64,000 bases of DNA from JBFLYZ01 sp040756415 (GCA_040756415.1 JBFLYZ010000011.1:1-64000); one strand, 5' to 3'. Positions 17,734-27,270 are shown, counted from the first letter of the stretch. The notes: generated by a model not told the origin, from the sequence alone. Translations and numbers: made by a program.

Positions 17734-18757
17734 GCTCCCATTTCCAGGCGCTTCCCATCATGTCTTCGATGTCGTATTTGGGCGACCATCCCAGCACGGT
17801 CCGGGCCTTGGAGCAATCGGAATAAATGGCTTCAACATCTCCCTTTCTGCGCGGCCCCATGCGGTAGTTGAGCTTTATGCCGCTTGCTTTTTCAAAAGCC
17901 TTTACCGCTTCAAGCACGGTAACGCCTTTCCCCGTGCCCAGGTTGAACACGTCATAGTCAGGAGCCTTCTCGTTCTCGATCAGGAAATTGAGCGCTTTAA
18001 CGTGCGCGTAAGCGATATCGGAAACATGAATATAGTCGCGCACGCAGGTGCCGTCACGGGTATTGTAATCATGCCCATGGATAACGAACTCCCTGTACCG
18101 CCCGGCCGCGGTGCCCGTGATCAGCGGAGCCAGGTTGGTGGGAGGGTTGAGCGGGGATTCGCCCAGCAGGCCTGAAGGGTGGGCGCCCACCGGGTTAAAA
18201 TACCTTAGCGAGATGACCTTCATTCCCCTGTTGCGCTCAGCGAACTGCTCCAGCATTTTTTCTCCCTGCTGCTTGGTTTCGGCATAAGGCGATTCGGCCC
18301 TGCCGATCGGGGTGTGCTCGCTCACAGGCAATTTGCTGATATTTCCATACACCGAGCAGGAAGAGGAGAATATGCAATACTTCGCCCCGGCTGCGGGCAT
18401 GTTCCCGAGTATATTACGGAGCGAGCCGTTATTGTTGTGATAGTACAATTGCGGGTTGGCCACTGAATCGGGGACGGATTTAAGTGCGGCAAAATGAATA
18501 ATGCCGATAATGTCCTTCTCTCCGGCAAAAAAACGCTTTACGGCTGCTTCATCGCTCAGGTCGATCGCGTGGTTGCTGATCCTTTTGCCGCTGATCCTTT
18601 CAATGCGGTCGAAAGCAGAGGGGGAGGAGTTGGAAAAATTATCAACGGAAACAATCTCATACCCTGTATGCTCGATCAGTTCCAGGATGGTATGCGAACC
18701 GAGGTATCCCGCTCCGCCTGTAACCAGTATTTTCTTTCCTTTGCTCAAAGCACTCAA
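17705..18757 (-). CDS. galE: UDP-glucose 4-epimerase
   Basis: A 350-residue extended short-chain dehydrogenase that interconverts UDP-glucose and UDP-galactose (or the N-acetyl forms). NAD-binding GGAGYLGS at the N-terminus, catalytic serine region FSSSCSVYGN, YAETK for the Tyr-Lys pair, and the C-terminal RRKGDVEAIYSD motif typical of GalE. The stop of the glycosyltransferase gene upstream is only 2 bp from this start, so the two form an operon that supplies and uses nucleotide sugars. It overlaps rlmH by 29 bp at the 3' end. Confidence 0.93.
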   Translation of the reverse strand: MSALSKGKKILVTGGAGYLGSHTILELIEHTGYEIVSVDNFSNSSPSAFDRIERISGKRISNHAIDLSDEAAVKRFFAGEKDIIGIIHFAALKSVPDSVANPQLYYHNNNGSLRNILGNMPAAGAKYCIFSSSCSVYGNISKLPVSEHTPIGRAESPYAETKQQGEKMLEQFAERNRGMKVISLRYFNPVGAHPSGLLGESPLNPPTNLAPLITGTAAGRYREFVIHGHDYNTRDGTCVRDYIHVSDIAYAHVKALNFLIENEKAPDYDVFNLGTGKGVTVLEAVKAFEKASGIKLNYRMGPRRKGDVEAIYSDCSKARTVLGWSPKYDIEDMMGSAWKWELNCGDKVRP

Positions 18758-18759
18758 AA

Positions 18760-19992
18760 TTACATTTTATTCAGCACTTGATTGTAGACCCTGTCATAGC
18801 GCTCGACACCCTGATCGAGCGAGAAGTGTTTTTTCGCGGAAGCGCGCAACAGGCGCTTATCCCTGCCCAGCAGCAGGTCGAGCTCCGCTAAGGCGGTCCG
18901 CATTGTTTTTTCAGAAAGATCGCTGAGCACGATGCCCGCCCCGCTATCGCGCATGACCTGTTCCGTATCACCTATCCCCGCATTGATCACGGCCGGAATG
19001 CCCATGGCCATGATCTCGGCCATTTTGGTGGGGGAAGAAGCTTTTTTGGAGAACAGCGGCTGAATAAAATAGACCGACAGGTGGCTGAGGGCGATGTAGG
19101 CGGGCATATCCCCACGCGATGATTCGGTTACAATGATGCGTGAGCGGTCAAGGCCCGCCCGCCCGGCTGCCGCAATAAGGCCTGCGGCACCATCCGGAGT
19201 AACAAAAAGAAAACGCGCGTTCGGCCTTACCTGCAGCAGCTCCCGGAAAAAAAGCAGCATCTTGTCCGGCATGTACCAGGTGCCGAGCGAGCCGATGTAG
19301 CTGAGGATGAAATCGCTTTCGCGGATGCCGAGCCGGTTCCGCAGCCCGCCCAGCTTTTCGGATGTTACCCGTTCGGGCGAAAAATGGTCCAGGTCAACGC
19401 AGCAGGGAATGACCTCCACCGCAGGCGGCCGCTTTACCCCCTTCCAGGAAAGCAGCTCGTTTTTTCCGGTTTCGGTAAGGCTGATCACGAAATCAGCGTT
19501 ATTGAGAAATTCGGTCTCTTTTCGTTTGAAATACCTGTAAATGGCCCGCGTCAGGGGATTGGAAAGGCTCCATATCTTTCCGTCTACGCGCTCATCGGCC
19601 CAGAAACCCCGCATATCGAAGATGAACTTCAGCCCGTACCTGCGCTTTAATTTCAAACCGATCACGGAGGCCATGTATCCCCTGCAATGCACCAGGTCGA
19701 ACCGCTCTTTTCTGCACAAGCGCATTGCTTGCCGTTCCAGTTTCTTCAGATTGCCGTACTTCGAAACCAGGGGCAGGGTGGAAACGTAGGGGCAGGGTAA
19801 CCAGGCTATGCCGGCCGCAGACAGCAGAGCGGATACCTCCTGCTTACCGGTAAAATATCTTTTTGGTTTTTCTGAGCTTATTACGGTGATCCGGTGGCCC
19901 TTTTCCGACAATCCCTGAAGGTAGGGGATGATCTGCGACCGCCCAAGGGGGTCGGTGAGCCCGTCATGCGTAATGTACAGCGCTCTGCCCAT
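18760..19992 (-). CDS. glycosyltransferase family 4
   Basis: A 410-residue GT-B fold enzyme beginning RALYITHDGLTDPLGRSQIIPYLQGL, a pattern seen in GT4 enzymes of capsule and exopolysaccharide loci. The C-terminal half holds LSYIGSLGTWYMPDKML and the donor-binding stretch FSKKASSPTKMAEIMAMGIPAVINAGIGDTEQV, with the Glu of the E-x7-E motif region. Donor and acceptor unknown. First gene of the unit with galE. Confidence 0.85.
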   Translation of the reverse strand: MGRALYITHDGLTDPLGRSQIIPYLQGLSEKGHRITVISSEKPKRYFTGKQEVSALLSAAGIAWLPCPYVSTLPLVSKYGNLKKLERQAMRLCRKERFDLVHCRGYMASVIGLKLKRRYGLKFIFDMRGFWADERVDGKIWSLSNPLTRAIYRYFKRKETEFLNNADFVISLTETGKNELLSWKGVKRPPAVEVIPCCVDLDHFSPERVTSEKLGGLRNRLGIRESDFILSYIGSLGTWYMPDKMLLFFRELLQVRPNARFLFVTPDGAAGLIAAAGRAGLDRSRIIVTESSRGDMPAYIALSHLSVYFIQPLFSKKASSPTKMAEIMAMGIPAVINAGIGDTEQVMRDSGAGIVLSDLSEKTMRTALAELDLLLGRDKRLLRASAKKHFSLDQGVERYDRVYNQVLNKM

Positions 19993-20033
19993 TTCTTCTT
20001 GTGCAAGGTATAATTATTTTAGGCAATTAATCC

Positions 20034-20041
20034 TATTTTTG
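20034..20041 (+). promoter_or_regulatory. possible -7 box for the polymerase-like gene
   Basis: TATTTTTG fits TAnnTTTG and lies 16 bp upstream of the ATG at 20058. No -33 element at the usual spacing. Confidence 0.35.
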
Positions 20042-20057
20042 TTTAAAGGCTAATGGA

Positions 20058-21395
20058 ATGGCGGTCAGTTTCTGGGATCTTATTGTCGCACCTTATATCA
20101 TCGTTGTCGTACTGGCAGTTTCTTCAATCATTAAAAAAAGGAACGAGGAAAGGGACCCGGGCTATAAATTCTATGTCTGGGGGGTATCCGCTAAGATCGT
20201 TGGGGCGATAGCCTTATGCCTTATTTACACCTTCTATTATAACGGGGGCGATACGGTAAATTATTTTCTTACGGCCGAAACCTTCTGTAATATGCTGGTC
20301 AAGAACCCGGCCGTTTTTACGGATGTGGTGATCTTCGGAAATATCACCCCGGAGAACTACAGCTACTTTGATTCCTCCACCGGATATCCCATGTACTGGT
20401 GGGACCCGCATACCATATTTGTTGCCCGGCTGATCGTGCCCCTGGTGCTGGTTACCTTCAAGTCATTTGTCGGTTCCGCCATCCTGCTCGGCTGGATCTG
20501 TTACACCGGGGTATGGAAGCTGTACATGCTGTTCACGGAGCGTTTTCCACTTATCAGGCGCGAGCTGGCTATCTCTATCCTGTTCATCCCCTCCGTGGTG
20601 TTCTGGGGGTCCGGCCTGCTCAAAGATACCATTACCCTTTCTGCCGTTGGCTGGTATGCGTTCAGCTTCCACGAGTTCTTTATCAAGAAGAGGTTCAAGC
20701 CGGTACACGGCATTGCTTTGCTGATCAGCGCTTTTTTGCTGGTGGCGATCAAGCCGTATATACTGTTCGCCCTTTTGCCCGGGTCTATCATCTGGCTGTC
20801 GAACGAGCAAACGGCCAGGATATCCAACCGCGTGCTGCGCACGCTTTCAACGCCTGTTCTGCTTGTTGCCGGGGTAAGCCTGGGGCTGTTCATCCTTTCT
20901 CAAATGGGCGATTACCTGGGCATTTACTCCGTAGATAATGTTTTTTCGCGCGCGGTGCTGGTGCAGCAGGACCTGAAGAAGGATTATTATGGCGGAAACA
21001 CATTTGATATAGGCGATTTTGATGCCAGCCTGGGAAGCATGCTGAGCAAGGCGCATCTGGCGGTCAGCGCGGCCCTGTTCCGCCCAACTATATTTGACAC
21101 GAAGAACGTGGTGATGCTGCTGTCTGCGCTGGAGAATACGTACATCACCCTGCTTACCGCCTTCCTGCTTTTCCGGCTCAGGTTCATCGGTTTCTTCGGC
21201 ATCATCTGGAAAGATCCGCTGCTGCTTTTTTCTTTGCTCTTTGCCCTCTTTTTCGCTTTTGCGGTAGGGCTTTCCACGCCCAATTTCGGCTCGCTGGTGC
21301 GGCTGAAGATACCCTGTATCCCTTTTTATGTTTCCAGCCTTTTTGTTATCCGGCACCTGTACGAGCAGAAGTTCAACAGGAAACTGGGGATCTGA
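20058..21395 (+). CDS. polytopic membrane protein, Wzy-like candidate
   Basis: A 445-residue membrane protein with about ten hydrophobic segments and a large second loop (residues about 65-125) containing NGGDTVNYFLTA and GYPMYWWDPHTIF. Later segments include WGSGLLKDTITLSAVGW. This pattern (polar loop after the second helix, a G-[LM]-x-KDT motif) is shared by uncharacterised membrane proteins of Bacteroidota glycan loci and is reminiscent of polysaccharide polymerases. Its place among glycosyltransferases supports a role in polymerising or ligating a glycan, but the assignment is an inference. Its stop abuts the methyltransferase stop on the other strand (TGATCA). Confidence 0.6.
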   Translation: MAVSFWDLIVAPYIIVVVLAVSSIIKKRNEERDPGYKFYVWGVSAKIVGAIALCLIYTFYYNGGDTVNYFLTAETFCNMLVKNPAVFTDVVIFGNITPENYSYFDSSTGYPMYWWDPHTIFVARLIVPLVLVTFKSFVGSAILLGWICYTGVWKLYMLFTERFPLIRRELAISILFIPSVVFWGSGLLKDTITLSAVGWYAFSFHEFFIKKRFKPVHGIALLISAFLLVAIKPYILFALLPGSIIWLSNEQTARISNRVLRTLSTPVLLVAGVSLGLFILSQMGDYLGIYSVDNVFSRAVLVQQDLKKDYYGGNTFDIGDFDASLGSMLSKAHLAVSAALFRPTIFDTKNVVMLLSALENTYITLLTAFLLFRLRFIGFFGIIWKDPLLLFSLLFALFFAFAVGLSTPNFGSLVRLKIPCIPFYVSSLFVIRHLYEQKFNRKLGI

Positions 21396-22391
21396 TCACT
21401 TCTTCCTGACCATGAACATCAGGTCGGGTGCAAAGCGCGGGGCAAGGCCCAGCGCATGTTCCGTTCTGCCGGCCATGTAGAAGAGGTTGCGGAGAATGAT
21501 CCTTTTCCAGTCCGCGCGGAAGGGTGAGGCATGCTGGTAGTAATGCCCGGTGAGCCTGGCCCAGACGGGAGGATGTATGGGGCGCGGGATCAATACCCGC
21601 TGCGCCCGTAAATCGCAGATGTCGAGCATCTGGCGCATCGTTTTTATCGTGTAGTGCGCTACGTGCTCGTAGGAATCGAAGATATCGTGCCTGGCCTCGC
21701 GCCCGCTTATGCGCGCCAGCTTCAGCTTGAGCATGTTGTAATTCCCGTTGGGAACTTTGATGCAGATCAGGCCGTCATCTTTGAGCAACCTGGCAGCGCA
21801 GCGCAGCAGCTCCCGGGGATTGGTCACATGCTCGAACACATCGATCATGGTGATCACATCGAACGATCGTTCCGGCAAAGCGGCTTCTTCGAGGTAGGTA
21901 TTGATGATGTTCAGTCCGAACTGCTCGCGTGCGATATTGCTTAACGAAGGCGAAGGCTCAACACCGGTGGCCTGGAAACCGGCCTCGCGGGCCTTGCGAA
22001 GAAAGAAACCCATCGAGCATCCAATGTCCAGTAGCGCTCCGGCCTTTTTGATCTTCTTGATCTCGCGTATCTCCTGCTCGTAGTTCTTGTCGCGGTGGTG
22101 TTTCTTTTCGCCCGTAAAAATATACCTGGCCTCTTCACGGTAGATCTTTTCGTCTCCCCAGTAGTTCGTTTCGGCCTGTTTCACCCGGGGGTTGACATAG
22201 ATCAGCCCGCAGCCGCTGCACTGCACCACAACCAGGCTGCCTCTTTCCCTGTAAATGCGGTCGTAGTCGTTTCCGCTGCAAAGCGGGCACAGGCAGGCTT
22301 CCACTTCCTGTTCGCTGTAATGGTTTTTTTGGCGTCCACCGCGTATATACTCCTTTGCCTGATCCACTATGCCCGGTTTTTTTCCATCCAT
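21396..22391 (-). CDS. SAM-dependent methyltransferase with N-terminal zinc ribbon
   Basis: A 331-residue class I methyltransferase. Residues about 34-65 form a zinc-ribbon-like module with two Cys pairs (CLCPLCSG and QCSGCGLIYVNPR). The Rossmann domain has motif I LLDIGCSMGFFLRKA and VITMIDVFEHVTNPRELL. This architecture occurs in sugar C- or O-methyltransferases and in biosynthetic methyltransferases of polysaccharide loci. The start overlaps the end of asnB by 25 bp, so it is the last gene of a four-gene unit (GT4, GT2, asnB, methyltransferase). Confidence 0.83.
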   Translation of the reverse strand: MDGKKPGIVDQAKEYIRGGRQKNHYSEQEVEACLCPLCSGNDYDRIYRERGSLVVVQCSGCGLIYVNPRVKQAETNYWGDEKIYREEARYIFTGEKKHHRDKNYEQEIREIKKIKKAGALLDIGCSMGFFLRKAREAGFQATGVEPSPSLSNIAREQFGLNIINTYLEEAALPERSFDVITMIDVFEHVTNPRELLRCAARLLKDDGLICIKVPNGNYNMLKLKLARISGREARHDIFDSYEHVAHYTIKTMRQMLDICDLRAQRVLIPRPIHPPVWARLTGHYYQHASPFRADWKRIILRNLFYMAGRTEHALGLAPRFAPDLMFMVRKK

Positions 22392-24229
22392 TTATGCAGG
22401 GCTATCAGTATCCACAGGCGGTTGAACAGGTAATATTCGCCCTTTTCAAAGCGCTGGATCAGTTGCCTGACCCGGTCGAAGCGCACCAGCGCATGGCGGG
22501 CGATCACACTTTCGGAAAGGTAATCAGCGATCAGGAATCGCAGCTCGCTGCGCAGCCAGGTTTCCAGGGGAATGGCGAAGCCCTGTTTCGGGCGCATAAA
22601 GTATTTTTCGGGTACGTACTGGTAGAGTATTTCCTTGAGAATGTATTTCGATACGTTACCTCTTATCTTCAGCCCGGTCGAAAGGTTGACCGCATATTCA
22701 ATGATGCGGTGGTCGAGGTAAGGTACGCGGGTTTCGAGCGAGAAGTGCATGCTGGCCCGGTCGACCTTGGTGAGCAGGTCGTATTGCAGGTAGGAGGATA
22801 TATCGAACAGCGCTTGTTTTTCAACGGCATTCAGGCTGCGCTCAAGCTGCGCATAGGCCGTATCGAATGCCAGGCCGCTCACGCTATCCGGCCGCATATC
22901 CGCTATTTCCCTTTGCGAGAACAGGTATTGTTCCTGCGATAAAATGTGGCTTTGAACATTATCGCCATCCGCATAGCCGAAAAGCAGGGCTGCCCGCTTC
23001 ATGCGGTTGCTTTTTTGCCTGCCAAGCAGCCTGCCAATTGGTTTCCGGAACGTGCGGATCAGCGGGTTGTTCAGGCGCCTGGCCCAGCGATAGGATCCAT
23101 AACCCAGGAAGAGCTCATCGCCTCCTTCGCCCGACAGGGTTACGGTCACGTATTTTTTGGCAAGCTTGGATACCAACATGGTGGGAATGGATGATGAATC
23201 CCCGAAAGGTTCGCTGTACGCCTCGAACACGGTATCGATAAGGCCGATGGCATCTTTGTACGACACGATGAACTCGTGATGGTTGGTGCCCAGGTAACGC
23301 GCTACCGCAGCGGCATACCCGGATTCATTATACCTGTTCTCTCCGAAGCCGATAGAGAAGGTATTTACTTTGACCGTTGACAGGTTGACCGCCTCGGCAG
23401 CGATCAGGCTGGAGTCGATGCCCCCGCTCAGAAAGATCCCTACGGGAACATCGCTTTTAAGCTGGTACTGCACGGAACTTTTGATGAGATTGCTCAGTAC
23501 GACCAGCGCCTTTCGCTCGTTGCCGATCACCTCCCTGGAGATTACGCTGGCTGGCGACCAATACCTGTTCGTTTCCAGGCCGGCCTTTGATATCTTAAGC
23601 CAGGTGCCTGAATCCATTTTATGCATAGCGGTATAAATGGCCAGGGGTGCCGGTATATATCCCAGGTGCAGGAAATGATCGATCGCCCGCTGGTCCAGCT
23701 CGCGGGGTATCTGCTTCAGGGTGCAGAGGGCCTTCAGCTCGGAGGCGAACACAAAATCATCACCGTTCCAGTAATAATAAAGCGGTTTGATCCCCACGCG
23801 GTCGCGGAAAACGAAAAGCTCTTTTTTCAGCGTATCGTAAATGGCGATGGCGAACATGCCGTTAAGCTTATGAACAAATTCAGGTCCCCAGAAGGCAAAA
23901 GCTTCGAGGATGACTTCCGTATCGGAAGAGGACCTGAAACTGATCAGTTTGCCGCCTGGCTGCGAGTTCAGCTCATTGGCAATTTCAATATAGTTGTAGA
24001 CCTCCCCGTTATAGCTGATCAGGTAACGGCTGTCATGCGAAAGCATAGGCTGGTTGCCGGAAGACGAAAGGTCGAGAATGCTCAGCCTGCGGTGGGCCAA
24101 CCCCGCGGTGTCATCGGTAAAATAGCCTTCTGCGTCAGGTCCGCGGTGAACGAGCGTACCGTTCATCTTTTCCAGGTCTGGTTTCGTGAACCGGCCTGAA
24201 GGAGAATAGTACCCAGCTATGCCGCACAT
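22367..24229 (-). CDS. asnB: glutamine-hydrolysing asparagine synthetase (AsnB family)
   Basis: A 620-residue two-domain amidotransferase. Cys2 of MCGIAGYYSP is the glutaminase nucleophile, with HRGPDAEGYF and HRRLSILDLSSSGNQPM next. The synthetase domain has the PP-loop SGGIDSSLIAAE and later SGEGGDELFLGYG. AsnB paralogues in glycan loci amidate uronic acids instead of aspartate; the setting between glycosyltransferases makes that likely, though a housekeeping role cannot be excluded. Its start overlaps the GT2 gene by one base. Confidence 0.92.
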   Translation of the reverse strand: MCGIAGYYSPSGRFTKPDLEKMNGTLVHRGPDAEGYFTDDTAGLAHRRLSILDLSSSGNQPMLSHDSRYLISYNGEVYNYIEIANELNSQPGGKLISFRSSSDTEVILEAFAFWGPEFVHKLNGMFAIAIYDTLKKELFVFRDRVGIKPLYYYWNGDDFVFASELKALCTLKQIPRELDQRAIDHFLHLGYIPAPLAIYTAMHKMDSGTWLKISKAGLETNRYWSPASVISREVIGNERKALVVLSNLIKSSVQYQLKSDVPVGIFLSGGIDSSLIAAEAVNLSTVKVNTFSIGFGENRYNESGYAAAVARYLGTNHHEFIVSYKDAIGLIDTVFEAYSEPFGDSSSIPTMLVSKLAKKYVTVTLSGEGGDELFLGYGSYRWARRLNNPLIRTFRKPIGRLLGRQKSNRMKRAALLFGYADGDNVQSHILSQEQYLFSQREIADMRPDSVSGLAFDTAYAQLERSLNAVEKQALFDISSYLQYDLLTKVDRASMHFSLETRVPYLDHRIIEYAVNLSTGLKIRGNVSKYILKEILYQYVPEKYFMRPKQGFAIPLETWLRSELRFLIADYLSESVIARHALVRFDRVRQLIQRFEKGEYYLFNRLWILIALHKWMEKNRA

Positions 24230-25173
24230 CAGCTTTTACGGATGTTAAGTAAGTACTTTCGCAGGGGGGAAGGAGAATAAGAGGCGAGCAGGTAATAATA
24301 CTGGCCCGGTGTGTAGTTGAACTTCTGTTTTATGCTCTCCAGGAGCTTTTCACGTGCCGAGGCCACCCGGCCGCTGTTCAGCTCATGTATGCCGTAGATA
24401 AGGTAGGCGTAGGCCAGTTGGTTGTGGAAAAGGCCGGCAATGCGCTCTCCGTATTCTTTCCTGAGCATGTTCAGAATGAACATCTTATCCTCAAAGTCTG
24501 ATTTGCCTTTCAGCGTCTGCATGATACTGGAAGGGTGTATCCGGTACTCGCACAGCGTTTCATGTATATAGCCGATCTGTCCTTTTTTCACGATCTGGAG
24601 TGTGATGTACCAATCGGCAATGATCTTAATGGACGGGTCAATGCCTTCGGGAGGCAGGTGGGCTCTGCGGAACATCTTTGAGGAATTGGCGAAAAAGCTG
24701 CCGTGCAGGATAAGGTCCTCTATCCTGTAAAAATCCTTTTTCCTCCTGGGGCAGATGATCCGTATGGTCTTGCCGGTTGACGAATCGAACGACCGCGCGT
24801 CATGACCTACCATTACCGCCTCGGGATGGCGGTCAAGGAAATCAACCTGCTTCTGCAGCTTGCCCGGCAGCATGATGTCATCGCCATCGGCTATTGCGAT
24901 GTATGTTCCCCTGCAGGCTTTCAGCGTTTCATCAAAGTTGCGGACATAGCCCAGGTTCTTGTTCCGCTCGAGGATGCGTATGCGTTCGGGAAACTTCTTT
25001 TTATAGCTGTAAATGATGGCAAGGGTGGAGTCGCGGGAGCAATCTTCGCCAATGACTATCTCATAATCAAAAGCAACCTGCTGGGTCAGGATACTGTCCA
25101 GCGCACGGGCAATGAACTGCTCGTGATTATAGGTCGTTACCGCAATGCTTAATTTAGGTTCCGGGGGTGTCAT
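24229..25173 (-). CDS. glycosyltransferase family 2
   Basis: A 314-residue GT-A enzyme with the family start LSIAVTTYNHEQFIARALDSIL, the donor site EIVIGEDCSRDSTL and a DxD-type metal site (AIADGDDIMLP). It ends in a short helical tail without membrane segments. Linked to asnB by a 1-bp overlap and 29 bp downstream of the GT4 gene. Specificity unknown. Confidence 0.86.
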   Translation of the reverse strand: MTPPEPKLSIAVTTYNHEQFIARALDSILTQQVAFDYEIVIGEDCSRDSTLAIIYSYKKKFPERIRILERNKNLGYVRNFDETLKACRGTYIAIADGDDIMLPGKLQKQVDFLDRHPEAVMVGHDARSFDSSTGKTIRIICPRRKKDFYRIEDLILHGSFFANSSKMFRRAHLPPEGIDPSIKIIADWYITLQIVKKGQIGYIHETLCEYRIHPSSIMQTLKGKSDFEDKMFILNMLRKEYGERIAGLFHNQLAYAYLIYGIHELNSGRVASAREKLLESIKQKFNYTPGQYYYLLASYSPSPLRKYLLNIRKS

Positions 25174-25202
25174 CGCCTCATGCTGTCAGCAAGCTAAAAA
25201 TA

Positions 25203-26306
25203 CTAAATTTTATGGAACCGGTCGTATTGGCCGATCATGCGGTCAATGCTGTAACGTTCCAGTACCCTGCCCTTAAGCTCGCTGCCTAAATCCGCGGTCT
25301 CTATCTCGTTTCTGTATATCCTGCCCAGCACGTCCAGCAATTCGCCCTCCGTTTGCTCCTTCGAAAGAAGAATAGCGTTTTGCATGTTTACCAGATAGTC
25401 GTCAAAATCGCCCACATCCCGGCAGGCGATCACGCATTTTTCGGCCAGGGCGGCCTCTTTCACCAGGTTATTGCTCGCTTCGGAGGCCGATACGTGTACT
25501 ACCACATCGGCAGCGGCCAGGTAGTCGATGATGTTCTTGCGGTGCCCCAGCATAAAAATGTTTCTTTCAAGGCCATTGGTGGCTATGAACTGTTCAAGCT
25601 CGGGCCGCAGGTAGCCTTCGCTCAGCACCAGCAACCGGATATCGCAGCCCGATCGCACCAGCTCCCTGACCACCCTGAACAGGATCAGGTGGCGCTTTTC
25701 GGGTATAAGCCGGGCAGCCTTTACAAGAAGCAGCCGGCAGGGATGTTCGCTGCGTATCGCCTCTATCCTTTGTTCGTCAGGGCGTGGAAACATGGAGAAA
25801 TCGTATGCGTAGCGTATCAGGTGTATCCTGGAAGGATCGGCCTTTTCGACCTCGGTCATTTGCCGGTATACCTTTTCTGAAGGCGCTATGAATTCCCTGC
25901 CAAGGCGGTTGATCACCCGGTCGAAGCGTTGCGCGTTCCTGTTCTCTTCCACGTAAGCAGAATCAGAGTGGTGGCGGCAAATAACCATGCGGGCGGAGCA
26001 GAAGCGCTGCGCGAATACGGCAACGATATTGGCCTGCTGGAGGTGCGAATAACAAACATCTATGCGGTGTTCGCGGATAAAGCGGGCCAGGTGCCGCGCA
26101 TGTTTCAGGTAGAACAGGAAAGCGGAATGTTTTTGCAGGGGATAGGAAAAGGTACGTACGCCATGCGGTCTTACTTCACGGTGAAGGTCGCCTTCTTCGG
26201 ACTGCGTAAGCAGAAACACTTCGTGACCCTGCTTCCTGAACGCGATCATCAGGGAGGATAGGGATATGGCCGAGAGATTGGAAGGGTAGTAGAACAGGAT
26301 GTTCAT
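25203..26306 (-). CDS. glycosyltransferase family 4
   Basis: A 367-residue GT-B enzyme: N-terminal acceptor domain starting MNILFYYPSNLSAISLSSLM, donor domain with LLLVKAARLIPEKRHLILFRVV, FMLGHRKNIIDYLAAADVVVHVS and SEASNNLVKEAALAEKCVIAC. First gene of the minus-strand unit that includes GT2, asnB and the methyltransferase. Sugar specificity unknown. Confidence 0.85.
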   Translation of the reverse strand: MNILFYYPSNLSAISLSSLMIAFRKQGHEVFLLTQSEEGDLHREVRPHGVRTFSYPLQKHSAFLFYLKHARHLARFIREHRIDVCYSHLQQANIVAVFAQRFCSARMVICRHHSDSAYVEENRNAQRFDRVINRLGREFIAPSEKVYRQMTEVEKADPSRIHLIRYAYDFSMFPRPDEQRIEAIRSEHPCRLLLVKAARLIPEKRHLILFRVVRELVRSGCDIRLLVLSEGYLRPELEQFIATNGLERNIFMLGHRKNIIDYLAAADVVVHVSASEASNNLVKEAALAEKCVIACRDVGDFDDYLVNMQNAILLSKEQTEGELLDVLGRIYRNEIETADLGSELKGRVLERYSIDRMIGQYDRFHKI

Positions 26307-26343
26307 TGCGGCTGTGACGGGCGATGCTTGTTCTCAAAAGTAC

Positions 26344-26351
26344 TATTTTTG
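26344..26351 (+). promoter_or_regulatory. possible -7 box directly before a GT2 gene
   Basis: TATTTTTG lies only 4 nt before the ATG at 26356. If it is a real TAnnTTTG promoter box, the transcript would begin at or near the start codon, that is, be leaderless. Confidence 0.35.
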
Positions 26352-26355
26352 AAGT

Positions 26356-27270
26356 ATGCGTCTGTCGGTTATTATTCCTACATATGAACGCGAGGCTATT
26401 TTACAGCGTTCGCTTGAAGCGCTGGTGAAAGCCCTGGAAGGGATCGCTGCCGAGGTGCTGGTGGTGAACGATTCTGCCAACAGGCTCCGTGGCCTGCAGG
26501 CAAATGAAAAGATCAGTATTATCCAAAACCGGGGTAAAGGAGCCGCCACAGCGCGCAATTTCGGGGCCTCGCTGGCGAAGGGTTCACTGTTGCTGTTCCT
26601 GGATGACGACATCATCGTACAGCCGCGGAGCATATACCGCTTGTTCGAGCTGCATGCCGCTTACCCGCGGTCGGCCTTCAACTTTTTCTGGTATTTTCCC
26701 GAAGATCTTACGCGCGAGCTGCCCCGCACCAGCTTCGGCAGGTACCTGCTCCACCATAAGATCAACTCACAGGTAAGCCGGCTCATTGATAAGGATGTGG
26801 CCGGAAAGGAGCTGGTCAGCGACTATGGCGTGTCGAGCTATTTCTTCTCGATAGAACGTGATCTTTTCCTGGAAACGGGCGGTTATGATGAAAGCATACC
26901 TCACGCGGGCGTGGAGGATATCATTCTTTCCAAGAAGCTCAGGCGGCTGGGCATACCGATGTTCCTTTCCGTAAAGGATGTTGTCTATCACAATGAGAGC
27001 GATCGCCTCGACCTATGGCAGGTCATGGAGCGCTACAGGAGGGCATCCGTTACCATGAATGCGGCAGTGCGGTCGGGGCACGGTGAATTTGAGCGTAAGT
27101 TTTCCGTGGCCAAAAAACTGGGTTATTCTGTTTTCCTCCCTTTCCGGAAGCCGGTCTACCGGCTTTCGAGGCTGGTGCCCAACCTGCCGGTGCTGGATCC
27201 GTTCTATTTCAAGTGGGTGAACCTGCTACTCGGCCTTTCTTCCTATCAGGGGTACCGCGAGAGCAAATGA
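26356..27270 (+). CDS. glycosyltransferase family 2
   Basis: A 304-residue GT-A enzyme: start MRLSVIIPTYEREAILQRSL, metal-binding LFLDDDIIV, and GVEDIILSKKLRRLG, where the ED pair is the likely catalytic base region. It is a lone plus-strand gene between two minus-strand operons, divergent from the GT4 gene at 26306 (49 bp gap). The stop is one base from the ABC transporter stop on the other strand. Specificity unknown. Confidence 0.86.
   Translation: MRLSVIIPTYEREAILQRSLEALVKALEGIAAEVLVVNDSANRLRGLQANEKISIIQNRGKGAATARNFGASLAKGSLLLFLDDDIIVQPRSIYRLFELHAAYPRSAFNFFWYFPEDLTRELPRTSFGRYLLHHKINSQVSRLIDKDVAGKELVSDYGVSSYFFSIERDLFLETGGYDESIPHAGVEDIILSKKLRRLGIPMFLSVKDVVYHNESDRLDLWQVMERYRRASVTMNAAVRSGHGEFERKFSVAKKLGYSVFLPFRKPVYRLSRLVPNLPVLDPFYFKWVNLLLGLSSYQGYRESK

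Noticed and set aside
22367..24229. Idea that asnB is the general asparagine synthetase
   Set aside because: Not excluded, but its overlap with glycosyltransferase and methyltransferase genes makes a glycan role more likely; kept as an alternative in the entry.
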